Source: DASUSH01 sp963785155
Lineage (GTDB): Bacteria; Actinomycetota; Thermoleophilia; Solirubrobacterales; 70-9
Direction of reading: 5' to 3'
Assembly (NCBI GenBank): GCA_963785155.1
Contig: CAWAUB010000006.1
Span: forward strand, 1-64,000
DNA length: 64,000 bases
Position numbers and translations under genes: made by a program. Positions 57,444 through 64,000 of this stretch are shown piece by piece (position 1 is the first letter of the stretch; each line of letters starts with the position of its first letter). The notes beneath the pieces were generated by a model. That model ran no database searches and was not told the DNA's origin. It saw nothing but the letters and a program-made list of their open reading frames with translations.

Positions 57444-59116
57444 GTCGCCTTCCGAAGGCGCTCGACGAGGTCGTCGACCTCCTCGGCGCGAAGCTTGTGC
57501 GCGACACGGTTGGCCACGAGGCGAGCGGTGCACACGGCGATCTCCTGGCGCACCTCCAGGTCGTTCTCGGCGAGGGTGCGCCCCGTGTCGACGAGGTCGA
57601 CGATGCCGTCGGCGAGGCCGACGAGCGGCGCAAGCTCGACGGAGCCCTTGACCTCGATCACCTCGGCGGCGCGGCCGGCCTCCTCGAAGTAGCGCTCGGC
57701 GATCCGCGGGTACTTGGTCGCTATCCGCATCGCCCCGAGGCGACGCTCCACCTCGGCAAGGCGCTCCTCCCCCTTCCGCCCGGCGAGCACCATGCGGCAG
57801 CTCCCGTAGCGCAGGTCGAGCAGCTCATATGTGACCCGGTCGCCCTGTTCCATCAGGACGTCCTTGCCGGTGATGCCGACGTCGGCGGCGCCGGCCTCGA
57901 CGTAGGTCGGGACGTCCGAGGGCCGCATCGTGACCAGGACGAGGCCGGAGGTCTCGAAGACGAGCGAGCGCGAGTCGCCGCGCAGCTCGCTCGTGTCGAC
58001 CCCGATCCCGTCGAGCGCATCGAGGGTCTCCTCGAAGAGGGCACCTCGCGGCAGGGCGAGCTTCAGCGGCCCCTCCGTCCGCGGCGTCAGGCGCCCGGCG
58101 ACCGAATCGGTCATCACGATCCCGCCCCTTCCTTGGCTGATTCGCTCCTCCTCGGCCTGCGCGATGTGCAGCCGCTCGGTGTACAGCGCGAATCCGGCAG
58201 CCGGCAGCGCCCGGCCGAAGCGGCCCATCAGCTCGTCGTAGCGGCCGCCACCGCCGAGGACGTGGCCCAGCGCGGGGTCGTAGACCTCGACGATCGCGCC
58301 GGTGTAGTAGCCGAGGTCGCGAAGCAGCCCGAGGTCGAGCTGGACCCGGTCAGCCACCCCGCGGGTGGCCAGAGAGTCGTAGGTCGCCTGCAGCCTCGCC
58401 GTCGCCCTTTCGACTGCATCGCCGCCCAGCTCGTGCGCGCGGTCGAGCACCGAGCGGTCGCCGCGCATGCCCGGCAGGCGCAGGAGCGTCTCCCGGGCGG
58501 CCCCCTCGATCCCGGCCTCGTCGACCACCGCCTCGAGTCCGACTAAATCATGGCCCGCCAGGCAATCGAGGATTGCCTGGCGGGGCGCGGGAGCTACGCC
58601 CAGCTCATCGAGCAACTGCCTGAAGAGATCAGCGTCGCCCAGGCCGATCACAGCGCGGCCAAGGCCGGCGGCGTCGAGCGCGGCGGCCAGTACCTCGATC
58701 ACCTCGGCGGTGCCCTCCGGCGCCTCGGCGCCGATCAGCTCGACGCCTGCCTGGCGGAACTCGCGCGCCTGACCGCGCTGCGGGCGCACGGCTCGATAGG
58801 CGCTGCCGACGTAGGCGAAGCGGAAGGGCGGCTCGGCGGTGGCGAAGCGGCTCGCGACAAGGCGGGCGATCGGAATCGTCATGTCGGAGCGGAGCGCGAG
58901 CAGCTCGCCCGACTCGTCGAAGAAGCGGTAGGCGGAGGGGGCGCCCCGGTCGTCCCCCTGAGCGAGCACGTCGTGGTACTCGATCGCAGGCGTTGCCACC
59001 TCGCCGTAGCCGTAGCGCTCGAAGGCCGCGCGCAGGGCGTCCTCGAGCAGGCGCAGCTCGCGCATCTCGTCGGGCAGGATGTCCCGAGTTCCAGGCGGTA
59101 TCGGCGGGTGCGTCAT
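57434..59116 (-). CDS. hisZG: Fused ATP phosphoribosyltransferase: HisZ regulatory plus HisG catalytic domains
   Basis: 560 residues in one frame. Residues 1 to about 325 are HisZ, a catalytically inactive histidyl-tRNA-synthetase paralogue (PPGTRDILPDEMREL, LRSDMTIPIARLVASRF, AYRAVRPQRGQAREFRQAG, GGGRYDELMGRFG). Residues 351-560 are short-form HisG (LKLALPRGALFEETLDAL, GAADVGITGKDVLMEQ, KYPRIAERYFEEAG, GLADGIVDLVDTGRTLAEN). Together they start histidine synthesis, joining ATP and PRPP, with histidine feedback through HisZ. Normally these are separate genes. The junction near 58113-58135 contains AAGGAAGG, a GGGG run and a TGATGA in another frame, so one indel could have fused two genes; then hisG would start at ATG 58115. 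Confidence 0.88.
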   Translation of the reverse strand: MTHPPIPPGTRDILPDEMRELRLLEDALRAAFERYGYGEVATPAIEYHDVLAQGDDRGAPSAYRFFDESGELLALRSDMTIPIARLVASRFATAEPPFRFAYVGSAYRAVRPQRGQAREFRQAGVELIGAEAPEGTAEVIEVLAAALDAAGLGRAVIGLGDADLFRQLLDELGVAPAPRQAILDCLAGHDLVGLEAVVDEAGIEGAARETLLRLPGMRGDRSVLDRAHELGGDAVERATARLQATYDSLATRGVADRVQLDLGLLRDLGYYTGAIVEVYDPALGHVLGGGGRYDELMGRFGRALPAAGFALYTERLHIAQAEEERISQGRGGIVMTDSVAGRLTPRTEGPLKLALPRGALFEETLDALDGIGVDTSELRGDSRSLVFETSGLVLVTMRPSDVPTYVEAGAADVGITGKDVLMEQGDRVTYELLDLRYGSCRMVLAGRKGEERLAEVERRLGAMRIATKYPRIAERYFEEAGRAAEVIEVKGSVELAPLVGLADGIVDLVDTGRTLAENDLEVRQEIAVCTARLVANRVAHKLRAEEVDDLVERLRKATWD

Positions 59117-59168
59117 CGGGCACCCAATCTAAGAGGCCGCCCACGATCGCGCGGGCGAGCGGGCTGCG

Positions 59169-60497
59169 CTAGGCGACGACTTGCTTCTGCTCGGCCGTGG
59201 CCGGATCGGGCTCGGCGTGGACCCGCTCGATGTGGGCGCCGAGGCCGCGCAGGCGCTCGTCGATCCGCTCGTAGCCGCGGTCGATCTGCATGATGTTGCC
59301 GATCTCCGACGTGCCGTCGGCGGCCAGGGCGGCGATGAGCATCGCCATCCCGGCTCGGATGTCGGGGCTCTCCAGTCGCTCCGCATGAAGCCGGCTCGGA
59401 CCGCTGACGATCGCCCGGTGGGGATCGCAGAGGACGATCCGAGCGCCCATTGCAACGAGCTTGTCGACGAAGAAGAGGCGGTTCTCGAACATCTTCTCGA
59501 AGATCATGATCGTGCCCCGCGCCTGCGTCGCGAGCGCGAGCGCGATCGAGGTGACGTCGGCCGGGAACGCCGGCCACGGCCCGTCGTCGATCTTCGGGAT
59601 CGCGTCGCCGATGTCGTCGCGGACCTCGAGCCGCTGGTCCGCCGGCACGAAGATGTCCTGGCCCTCGACCATCGACTGGAGGCCGAGCCTGCGGAACTGG
59701 CGCCGGATCGCGTGCAGGTCCTCGGGCTCGGCGTCGCGGATGCGCAACTCGCCGCCGGTCACCGCGGCGAGGGCCATGAAGCTCGCGACCTCGATGTGGT
59801 CAGGCGCGATCTTGTGCTCGGCGCCGCCGAGCTTGTCGCGGCCGTGCACGGTCATCACGTTCGAGCCGATGCCGTCGATCTCCGCGCCCATCGCGACTAG
59901 CAGGCGTGCGAGGTCCTGGACGTGCGGCTCGCAGGCCGCGTTTCCGATCGTGGTCGGGCCCGGCGTCAGCGCCGCGGCCATGAGCGCGTTCTCCGTGCCC
60001 ATCACCGATGGCTCGTCCATGAAGATCCGGCAGGGCTTGAGGCCGTCGGAGGGGGCCGTCATCTCGATCCAGCGATCGCCGGAGACCTTGGCCCCCATGT
60101 CGCGGAAGGCGTCGAGGTGGGGATCCAGGCGGCGGCGGCCGATCGTGTCGCCACCGGGCGGCGGCATCCGGGCCTCGCCGAAGCGGCCGAGCAGCGGCCC
60201 CGCGGCGAGGAACGACGCGCGGATTTTGCTCGCCGCCTTCTCGTCCATCTCCCCCGTCACCGAGTCGGCCTGGAGGCGGACCTCGTTAGGGCCCGTCCAG
60301 CTCGCCTTCACGCCCATTCCCTCGAGCAGGGCGACCTGCGTCTCCGTGTCGCGGATGCGCGGCACGTTCGAGAGGACCAGCTCCTCCTCTGTGAGCAGGC
60401 AGGCGGCGATGATCGGGAGCGCGGCGTTCTTGTTTCCGGCCGCGACGATCTCACCCGAAAGGGGTATGCCGCCCTCGATCACGAACTTCTGGGACAC
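59169..60497 (-). CDS. murA: UDP-N-acetylglucosamine 1-carboxyvinyltransferase with Asp at the active-site Cys position
   Basis: 442 residues from GTG 60497 (SQKFVIEGGIPLSGEIV). It adds enolpyruvate from PEP to UDP-GlcNAc, the first committed step of peptidoglycan synthesis. Family marks: AAGNKNAALPIIAACLL (Lys-Asn substrate pair), KIRASFLAAGPLLGRFGEA, VEGQDIFVPADQ and RIVLCDPHRAIVSGPSRL. The loop that normally reads GGCAIG is PPGGDTIGRRRLD, placing Asp117 where fosfomycin reacts with Cys. That is the form found in Mycobacterium tuberculosis and gives natural fosfomycin resistance there. It lies 52 bases upstream of hisZG. Confidence 0.95.
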   Translation of the reverse strand: MSQKFVIEGGIPLSGEIVAAGNKNAALPIIAACLLTEEELVLSNVPRIRDTETQVALLEGMGVKASWTGPNEVRLQADSVTGEMDEKAASKIRASFLAAGPLLGRFGEARMPPPGGDTIGRRRLDPHLDAFRDMGAKVSGDRWIEMTAPSDGLKPCRIFMDEPSVMGTENALMAAALTPGPTTIGNAACEPHVQDLARLLVAMGAEIDGIGSNVMTVHGRDKLGGAEHKIAPDHIEVASFMALAAVTGGELRIRDAEPEDLHAIRRQFRRLGLQSMVEGQDIFVPADQRLEVRDDIGDAIPKIDDGPWPAFPADVTSIALALATQARGTIMIFEKMFENRLFFVDKLVAMGARIVLCDPHRAIVSGPSRLHAERLESPDIRAGMAMLIAALAADGTSEIGNIMQIDRGYERIDERLRGLGAHIERVHAEPDPATAEQKQVVA

Positions 60498-60511
60498 AGC
60501 AGCGAGGGTAA

Positions 60512-61303
60512 CTACTTCTTCAGCTTCAGGCGCTTCAATTCGACCGCGATGGTTTCCGTGTAGGTGCCGCTGCCGCTGACCTGCCGCTTGGCCTCGGGGT
60601 CGGCCGCGACCTCGTAGGAGAGGTCGATCGAGTCCTCGCCGCTGAGCCGCTTCTTCTTCTCGTCGAAAAGGTCGGACCGGGGGATCACGGTGGCGAATTC
60701 CTCCGGCTGCGGCCCCAGGACGTTGATTGGTCCGAAACCGGTCCCCGGCCGCGGTTGGCAGCTTCGGTCGAGACCGGAGGGCAGGTTGAGATTCGTGTCG
60801 TAGAGCGACGAGATCCCGCCAAGCGGCTCGTGGGTACCGAAGACGAGCACGGGCGCCGAGAAGGTCGTCTCGGGGCACTCGACGGGCTCGACGCGACATT
60901 CATCGGTCGCCGTGTAGTTCATCGATTTCGACAAGGTCATCTGGCCCGCGGTCGTGAGGAAATCCAGGCCGCTGTCCGGATCAGGCGTGTCGGAGATGAG
61001 GGTGTGCAACCCGTGCGCTTTCCTGAGGGTGACGTACATCTTCGTCGGCTTCGCGGTGCGGTACCGGAGGTTCACGTTTCCGCTTCCGGTGCAGATGTCG
61101 ACTCGAGTTTGGATCGGCGGCGTGGAGAGGTTCCCGTCGTCGTCGAAGGACTTGATATCCGTCGTTTTCTCCTGGAACGTGTACGTCTGCGTTCCGGTGC
61201 CGGATAGCAGCTTGAACGCCGCCACGGGCTCCTGCTTGGCCTGGCCTGGCGCCGCGAGCACGAGGCTTGCGAGCCCCACCGCGAGTACGACCCTGGACGT
61301 CAT
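60512..61303 (-). CDS. Secreted protein of unknown function
   Basis: 263 residues from ATG 61303, preceded by GGAGGAG. The signal peptide is MTSRVVLAVGLASLVLA with cleavage after GQA. The mature part is beta-rich (FKLLSGTGTQTYTFQEKTTD, VNLRYRTAKPTKMYVTLRK) with four cysteines that could pair (DICTG, DECRVEPVECPE and SCQPR) and a C-terminal strand region ending VSGSGTYTETIAVELKRLKL. No family was recognised. Divergent from the HD-domain gene by 52 bases; 14 bases separate its stop from the murA start, so it may be transcribed into murA. Confidence 0.65.
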   Translation of the reverse strand: MTSRVVLAVGLASLVLAAPGQAKQEPVAAFKLLSGTGTQTYTFQEKTTDIKSFDDDGNLSTPPIQTRVDICTGSGNVNLRYRTAKPTKMYVTLRKAHGLHTLISDTPDPDSGLDFLTTAGQMTLSKSMNYTATDECRVEPVECPETTFSAPVLVFGTHEPLGGISSLYDTNLNLPSGLDRSCQPRPGTGFGPINVLGPQPEEFATVIPRSDLFDEKKKRLSGEDSIDLSYEVAADPEAKRQVSGSGTYTETIAVELKRLKLKK

Positions 61304-61355
61304 CCGCTCCTCCTTCTCTCCGGTTTCATCGGCAGTATCTGCGAGGGTAATAACC

Positions 61356-61937
61356 GTGTCCAGTCCCTCCAGAGACGAAGCCTGGGAGCTCTTCTGTGAA
61401 TGGACGGAGTCGGAGTCCCTGCGCAAGCACGCGCTCGGCGTCGAGGCCGCGATGGTCGCCTACGCGAAGCGCTTCGATGAGGACGAGGAGCTCTACGCGG
61501 TCACCGGCCTCGTCCATGATCTGGACTACGAGCGGTATCCGGACCTGGACACGGGACATCCGCGCTATGCCCTGAAGGAACTGGAGGAGCGCGGCTATCC
61601 CAAGGACGTGATCGACGCCGTCGCCGGCCACGCGGAGTTCCTCGAGGTGCCGAGGGAGACGAAGATGGCCAAGACGCTTTTCGCGGTTGACGAGCTGTCC
61701 GGCTTCGTCGCCGCCTGCGCGCTCGTCCGCCCGACCGGGATCGAGGGGATGAAGCCGAAATCGGTGAAGAAAAAGCTCAAGCAGCCGTCGTTCGCCGCCG
61801 CAGTCGACCGCGACCAGGTGACGCGGGGCGCCGAGGAGCTGGGCGTCGACTTCGACGAGCACCTGGTCGTCGTGATCGAGGCGATGGAGGGGTCGGCCGA
61901 CGTGCTCGGCCTGACCGCGGAGCAGGCACAGAGTTGA
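61356..61937 (+). CDS. HD-domain protein
   Basis: 193 residues from GTG 61356. Metal-binding residues of the HD phosphohydrolase fold are His25 (SLRKHALGVE) and His54-Asp55 (TGLVHDLDYERYP); a later DELSGFVAAC stretch may supply the final Asp. Related proteins hydrolyse nucleotides or phosphate esters. The arrangement HALGVEAAMVAYAKRF is like the group annotated as HDIG or predicted hydrolase. The stop overlaps the TTG of the alpha/beta hydrolase gene. Cytoplasmic; substrate unknown. Confidence 0.8.
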   Translation: MSSPSRDEAWELFCEWTESESLRKHALGVEAAMVAYAKRFDEDEELYAVTGLVHDLDYERYPDLDTGHPRYALKELEERGYPKDVIDAVAGHAEFLEVPRETKMAKTLFAVDELSGFVAACALVRPTGIEGMKPKSVKKKLKQPSFAAAVDRDQVTRGAEELGVDFDEHLVVVIEAMEGSADVLGLTAEQAQS

Positions 61938-62950
61938 AGCGCCGCTGGAAGGTCCTGATCGGCGTGGTCGTGGTGCTTGCGGTGCTGCTGACCCTGAACA
62001 CGATCGCGCTCGACAGCGAGACGAAAGGCGCCGAGGTGACGATCGAGGGCGGCGAGCTGCTCGACCTGACGAGCGCCGAGGTCCAGATCTACGAGGATCC
62101 GGTGACGACGCCCGATCCCGACCTGCCGCCGATCGTGCTCGTCCACTGCTACTCGTGCTCGCTGCACTGGTGGGACCGGATGGCGCCGCTGCTGACCGAC
62201 GCCGGCTACCGGGTTGTCCGCATCGACCTGCTTGGCCACGGAGGTTCACAGAAGCCGTCATCGGGCTACTCGATCGAGGCGCAGGCGGGGCTCGTCGCCG
62301 AGGTCATGACCGAGGAGGAGATCGAGGGCGCGGTGGTCGTCGGCCACTCGATGGGCGCGTCGGTGGCGACCTCGCTTGCCGGGACCTCCAGCGAGCTCGT
62401 CGACCGGGTCGTGATCATCGACGAGCCGCCGGACCTGAGCTACGGCGGCCTCGACCTGCTTGCGAAGGTCCAGTACGTGCCCGTGATCGGCCAGGCGATG
62501 TGGCGCTTCGGCCATGTCGGCCCGTGGCAGAACTCGTTGGTGAAGAGCGGCTACAGCCAGGCATTCGCGCCCGACTTCGACATCGACACGGGCTTCCCCA
62601 ATCCCGATCAGGTCGTCGAGGACTACGACGCGATGACCTACACCTCGTTCGACCAGGCGGCCGCGGCCAACGAGGACTTCCTCGACGAGCAGCCGCTGAA
62701 CGAGCGGCTGACCGCGGCAGCGGTGCCGACGCTGGTCATCTTCGGCTCAGAGGACCAGACGTCGGACGACCCGGCCGAGACGCTCGCCGCCTACGAGCAG
62801 GTCCCCGGCGCGATCACCCAGATGATCGAGGGCGCGGGCCACTCGCCCAACGTCGAGAAGCCCGAGGAGACGGCGAAGCTGATCCGCGACTTCGCGGGCG
62901 AGGCCGCCGGCGACGAAACCGGCGGCGGTAAGAAGAACCGCGGCGACTAG
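61934..62950 (+). CDS. Membrane-anchored alpha/beta hydrolase
   Basis: 338 residues from TTG 61934. A basic start and one hydrophobic helix (VLIGVVVVLAVLLTLNTIAL) act as an uncleaved signal anchor. The hydrolase fold shows IVLVHCYSCSLHWWDRM (oxyanion strand), RIDLLGHGGSQKP, the nucleophile elbow VVGHSMGASVA with Ser139, FGSEDQTSDDPAE for the acid and GAGHSPNVEKPEE for the His. The usual HGxxxS oxyanion motif HGF is HCY here. Likely an esterase, lipase or haloperoxidase-like enzyme on the outer face of the membrane. Coupled to the HD gene by overlap. Confidence 0.85.
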   Translation: MKRRWKVLIGVVVVLAVLLTLNTIALDSETKGAEVTIEGGELLDLTSAEVQIYEDPVTTPDPDLPPIVLVHCYSCSLHWWDRMAPLLTDAGYRVVRIDLLGHGGSQKPSSGYSIEAQAGLVAEVMTEEEIEGAVVVGHSMGASVATSLAGTSSELVDRVVIIDEPPDLSYGGLDLLAKVQYVPVIGQAMWRFGHVGPWQNSLVKSGYSQAFAPDFDIDTGFPNPDQVVEDYDAMTYTSFDQAAAANEDFLDEQPLNERLTAAAVPTLVIFGSEDQTSDDPAETLAAYEQVPGAITQMIEGAGHSPNVEKPEETAKLIRDFAGEAAGDETGGGKKNRGD

Positions 62951-63103
62951 GCCGACCTTCCCTTCCTGCATGAGCGAGATCGCCAACTGTCGGGCCTGTG
63001 TATCGCTCAGCGAGACAAATACCGGTCAGTTCACGAAATGCTCGCTTCGGACGAAAATCAGAACGCGCAACCTCCACCGACGGACGATGAGTTTTCGCGA
63101 CGG

Positions 63104-63117
63104 GGTAGGTCTCTACC
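63104..63117 (+). promoter_or_regulatory. Small hairpin just before the DHFR-like start
   Basis: GGTAG (63104-63108) and CTACC (63113-63117) form a 5-bp stem with a GTCT loop, ending three bases before ATG 63121, where a ribosome site should be. The remaining gap (62951-63103) contains no recognisable gene; it is AT-richer than its surroundings and would hold the promoter. A role in translation control is possible but weakly supported. Confidence 0.25.
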
Positions 63118-63120
63118 GAC

Positions 63121-63675
63121 ATGAGCGATCGAAAAGTAATTCTCAAGATGGTCATGTCCCTCGACGGTTTTGTCACCAGCCCCGACGGGACCCATGAATG
63201 GATGTTCGAGTGGTTCGGCGACGACTCGAGTGAGTGGAACCGCCGCGCGCTCGACGAGGCCGGCGTACACGCGATGGGCCGGCGCAGCTACGAGATCATG
63301 GGCCCGCACTGGGCCGCGTCCGAGGGGCCGATCGCAACCGCGATGAACGAGAAGCCGAAGGCTGTCTTCTCCCACACCCTGGAGAAGGCGGAGTGGGGAC
63401 CGGCCGAGATCTTCGGCGGGGACCTGCGCGCAGAGATCGCGGACCTTAAGGCTCGAGACGACGAGGGGACGGTCCTGGTCCACGGCGGTCCTGACTTCGC
63501 CAAGTCAATGACCCGCCTGGGCCTCGTCGACGAATACCAGCTGACGACGGTCCCGATTGCGATCGGCGCCGGGCGGAGCCCATTCGCTGAGCTGGAAGAG
63601 CACCTGAAGCTGGACGTCGTCGAGGAGGAGCGCTTCCGGAGCGGAGCCCTCGCGCAGCTCCTGGTGCCGGCCTAG
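63121..63675 (+). CDS. Dihydrofolate reductase family protein (YyaP/RibD_C-like)
   Basis: 184 residues from ATG 63121. Marks of the family are VILKMVMSLDGFVTSPDGTHEW, HAMGRRSYEIMGPHW, KAVFSHTLEKAEWGPAEIFGG, VLVHGGPDFAKSMTRLGLVDEY and the late IAIGAGRSPFAE. They bind NADPH and a pterin- or pyrimidine-like substrate; function of stand-alone copies is unknown. Distinct from the relative at 11353. Its stop overlaps the stop of the convergent VOC gene (CTAG). Confidence 0.82.
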   Translation: MSDRKVILKMVMSLDGFVTSPDGTHEWMFEWFGDDSSEWNRRALDEAGVHAMGRRSYEIMGPHWAASEGPIATAMNEKPKAVFSHTLEKAEWGPAEIFGGDLRAEIADLKARDDEGTVLVHGGPDFAKSMTRLGLVDEYQLTTVPIAIGAGRSPFAELEEHLKLDVVEEERFRSGALAQLLVPA

Positions 63676-64000
63676 TCGTCGATCTCGCCCTCGAAGATGG
63701 CGAATGCGGCGCCCTGCGGGTCCATGAACGCGCCGATCTTGCCCTGCGGCATCTCCATCCGGTGCATCTCGTTGCCACCGAGCTCGACCGCCTTGTCAGC
63801 GGCACCGTCGCGGCTCTCCACCGTGAAGTAGGGCAGCCAGTAGGTCGGCTCGCCGCCCTGCGCCTCCATGATGCCGCCGTTGGAGCGCTCGCCGACCTGG
63901 ACGATCACGTAGCGCGGGCCGCCCTGGGTGTCCATCTCCTCGCTGTTCCAGCCGAACAGGCCCTTGTAGAACTCGAGCGCGGCGTCGACGTCCCCGGTGT
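63672..64000 (-). CDS. VOC (glyoxalase/bleomycin-resistance-like) protein, start outside window
   Basis: The readable part (109 codons) begins GDVDAALEFYKGLFGW at the window edge, the end of the first VOC beta-alpha module, and continues GPRYVIVQVGERSNGGIM, PYFTVESRDGAADKAVELGG and QGKIGAFMDPQGAAFAIFEG. These metal-dependent enzymes or binding proteins include glyoxalases and dioxygenases; the two-domain SnoaL/CalA-like kind often carries FYxxLFGW. The internal ATG at 63935 is not the start, as family sequence continues upstream of it. Confidence 0.85.
   Translation of the reverse strand, partial: TGDVDAALEFYKGLFGWNSEEMDTQGGPRYVIVQVGERSNGGIMEAQGGEPTYWLPYFTVESRDGAADKAVELGGNEMHRMEMPQGKIGAFMDPQGAAFAIFEGEIDD

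Overview
The window is high-GC DNA from an actinobacterium, most likely class Thermoleophilia (Solirubrobacterales or a relative). This placement is inferred from the combination of a GarA-like FHA gene beside an FtsR-type MerR gene, a single-motif RsiG-like protein, SepF, an Asp-type MurA, HisZ-type histidine synthesis, frequent GTG/TTG starts with 4-base stop/start overlaps, and many secreted proteins sharing one Ig-like C-terminal module. No tRNA, rRNA, CRISPR array or insertion sequence was recognised.

Layout. 1-1.4 kb: end of a P-II gene and an ammonium transporter. 1.4-4.6 kb: enoyl-CoA hydratase, a degenerate CHAT-like protein, a SprT-like metallopeptidase, a GNAT acetyltransferase and a small membrane protein. 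4.6-14 kb: GH3 lipoprotein, NAD synthetase, hotdog thioesterase, MMPL-like membrane protein, an HTH-membrane-RskA protein, monooxygenase, FAD oxidase and SRPBCC protein. 14-18.1 kb: FtsR, FHA and RsiG-like regulators, a CDP-alcohol phosphatidyltransferase and proS. 18.1-26.6 kb: three tandem secreted RTX-repeat proteins. 26.7-34.3 kb: thioesterase, ispG, two lamin-tail-like secreted proteins, cupin, SMP-30-like protein and acyl-CoA synthetase. 34.3-41.5 kb: the conserved block rpsB-tsf-pyrH-frr-uppS-cdsA-dxr-rseP, read leftward. 41.6-47.1 kb: the tail of a division cluster (pgeF-yggS-sepF-proC-yggT-lspA-rluD) and cca. 47.1-60.5 kb: PQQ-repeat protein, MFS transporter and a histidine cluster (hisZG-D-B-H-A, then hisF) interrupted by two secreted beta-propeller genes, preceded by murA. 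60.5-64 kb: secreted protein, HD-domain protein, alpha/beta hydrolase, DHFR-like protein and part of a VOC protein.

How the genes work together. The leftward block links translation (S2, EF-Ts, RRF), UMP synthesis, isoprenoid precursors (dxr, ispG), the undecaprenyl lipid carrier (uppS), phospholipid synthesis (cdsA, a PgsA-like enzyme) and intramembrane proteolysis. MurA, PgeF, SepF and FtsR add cell-wall synthesis and division. P-II/Amt, the GarA-like FHA protein and the his genes concern nitrogen and amino-acid metabolism.

Quality warning. At least ten genes, including essential ones (proS, hisD, cca, ftsR), are broken by apparent one- or two-base indels, mostly in short G/C runs. This points to uncorrected sequencing errors rather than gene decay. 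Coordinates for those genes span the whole reconstructed gene.
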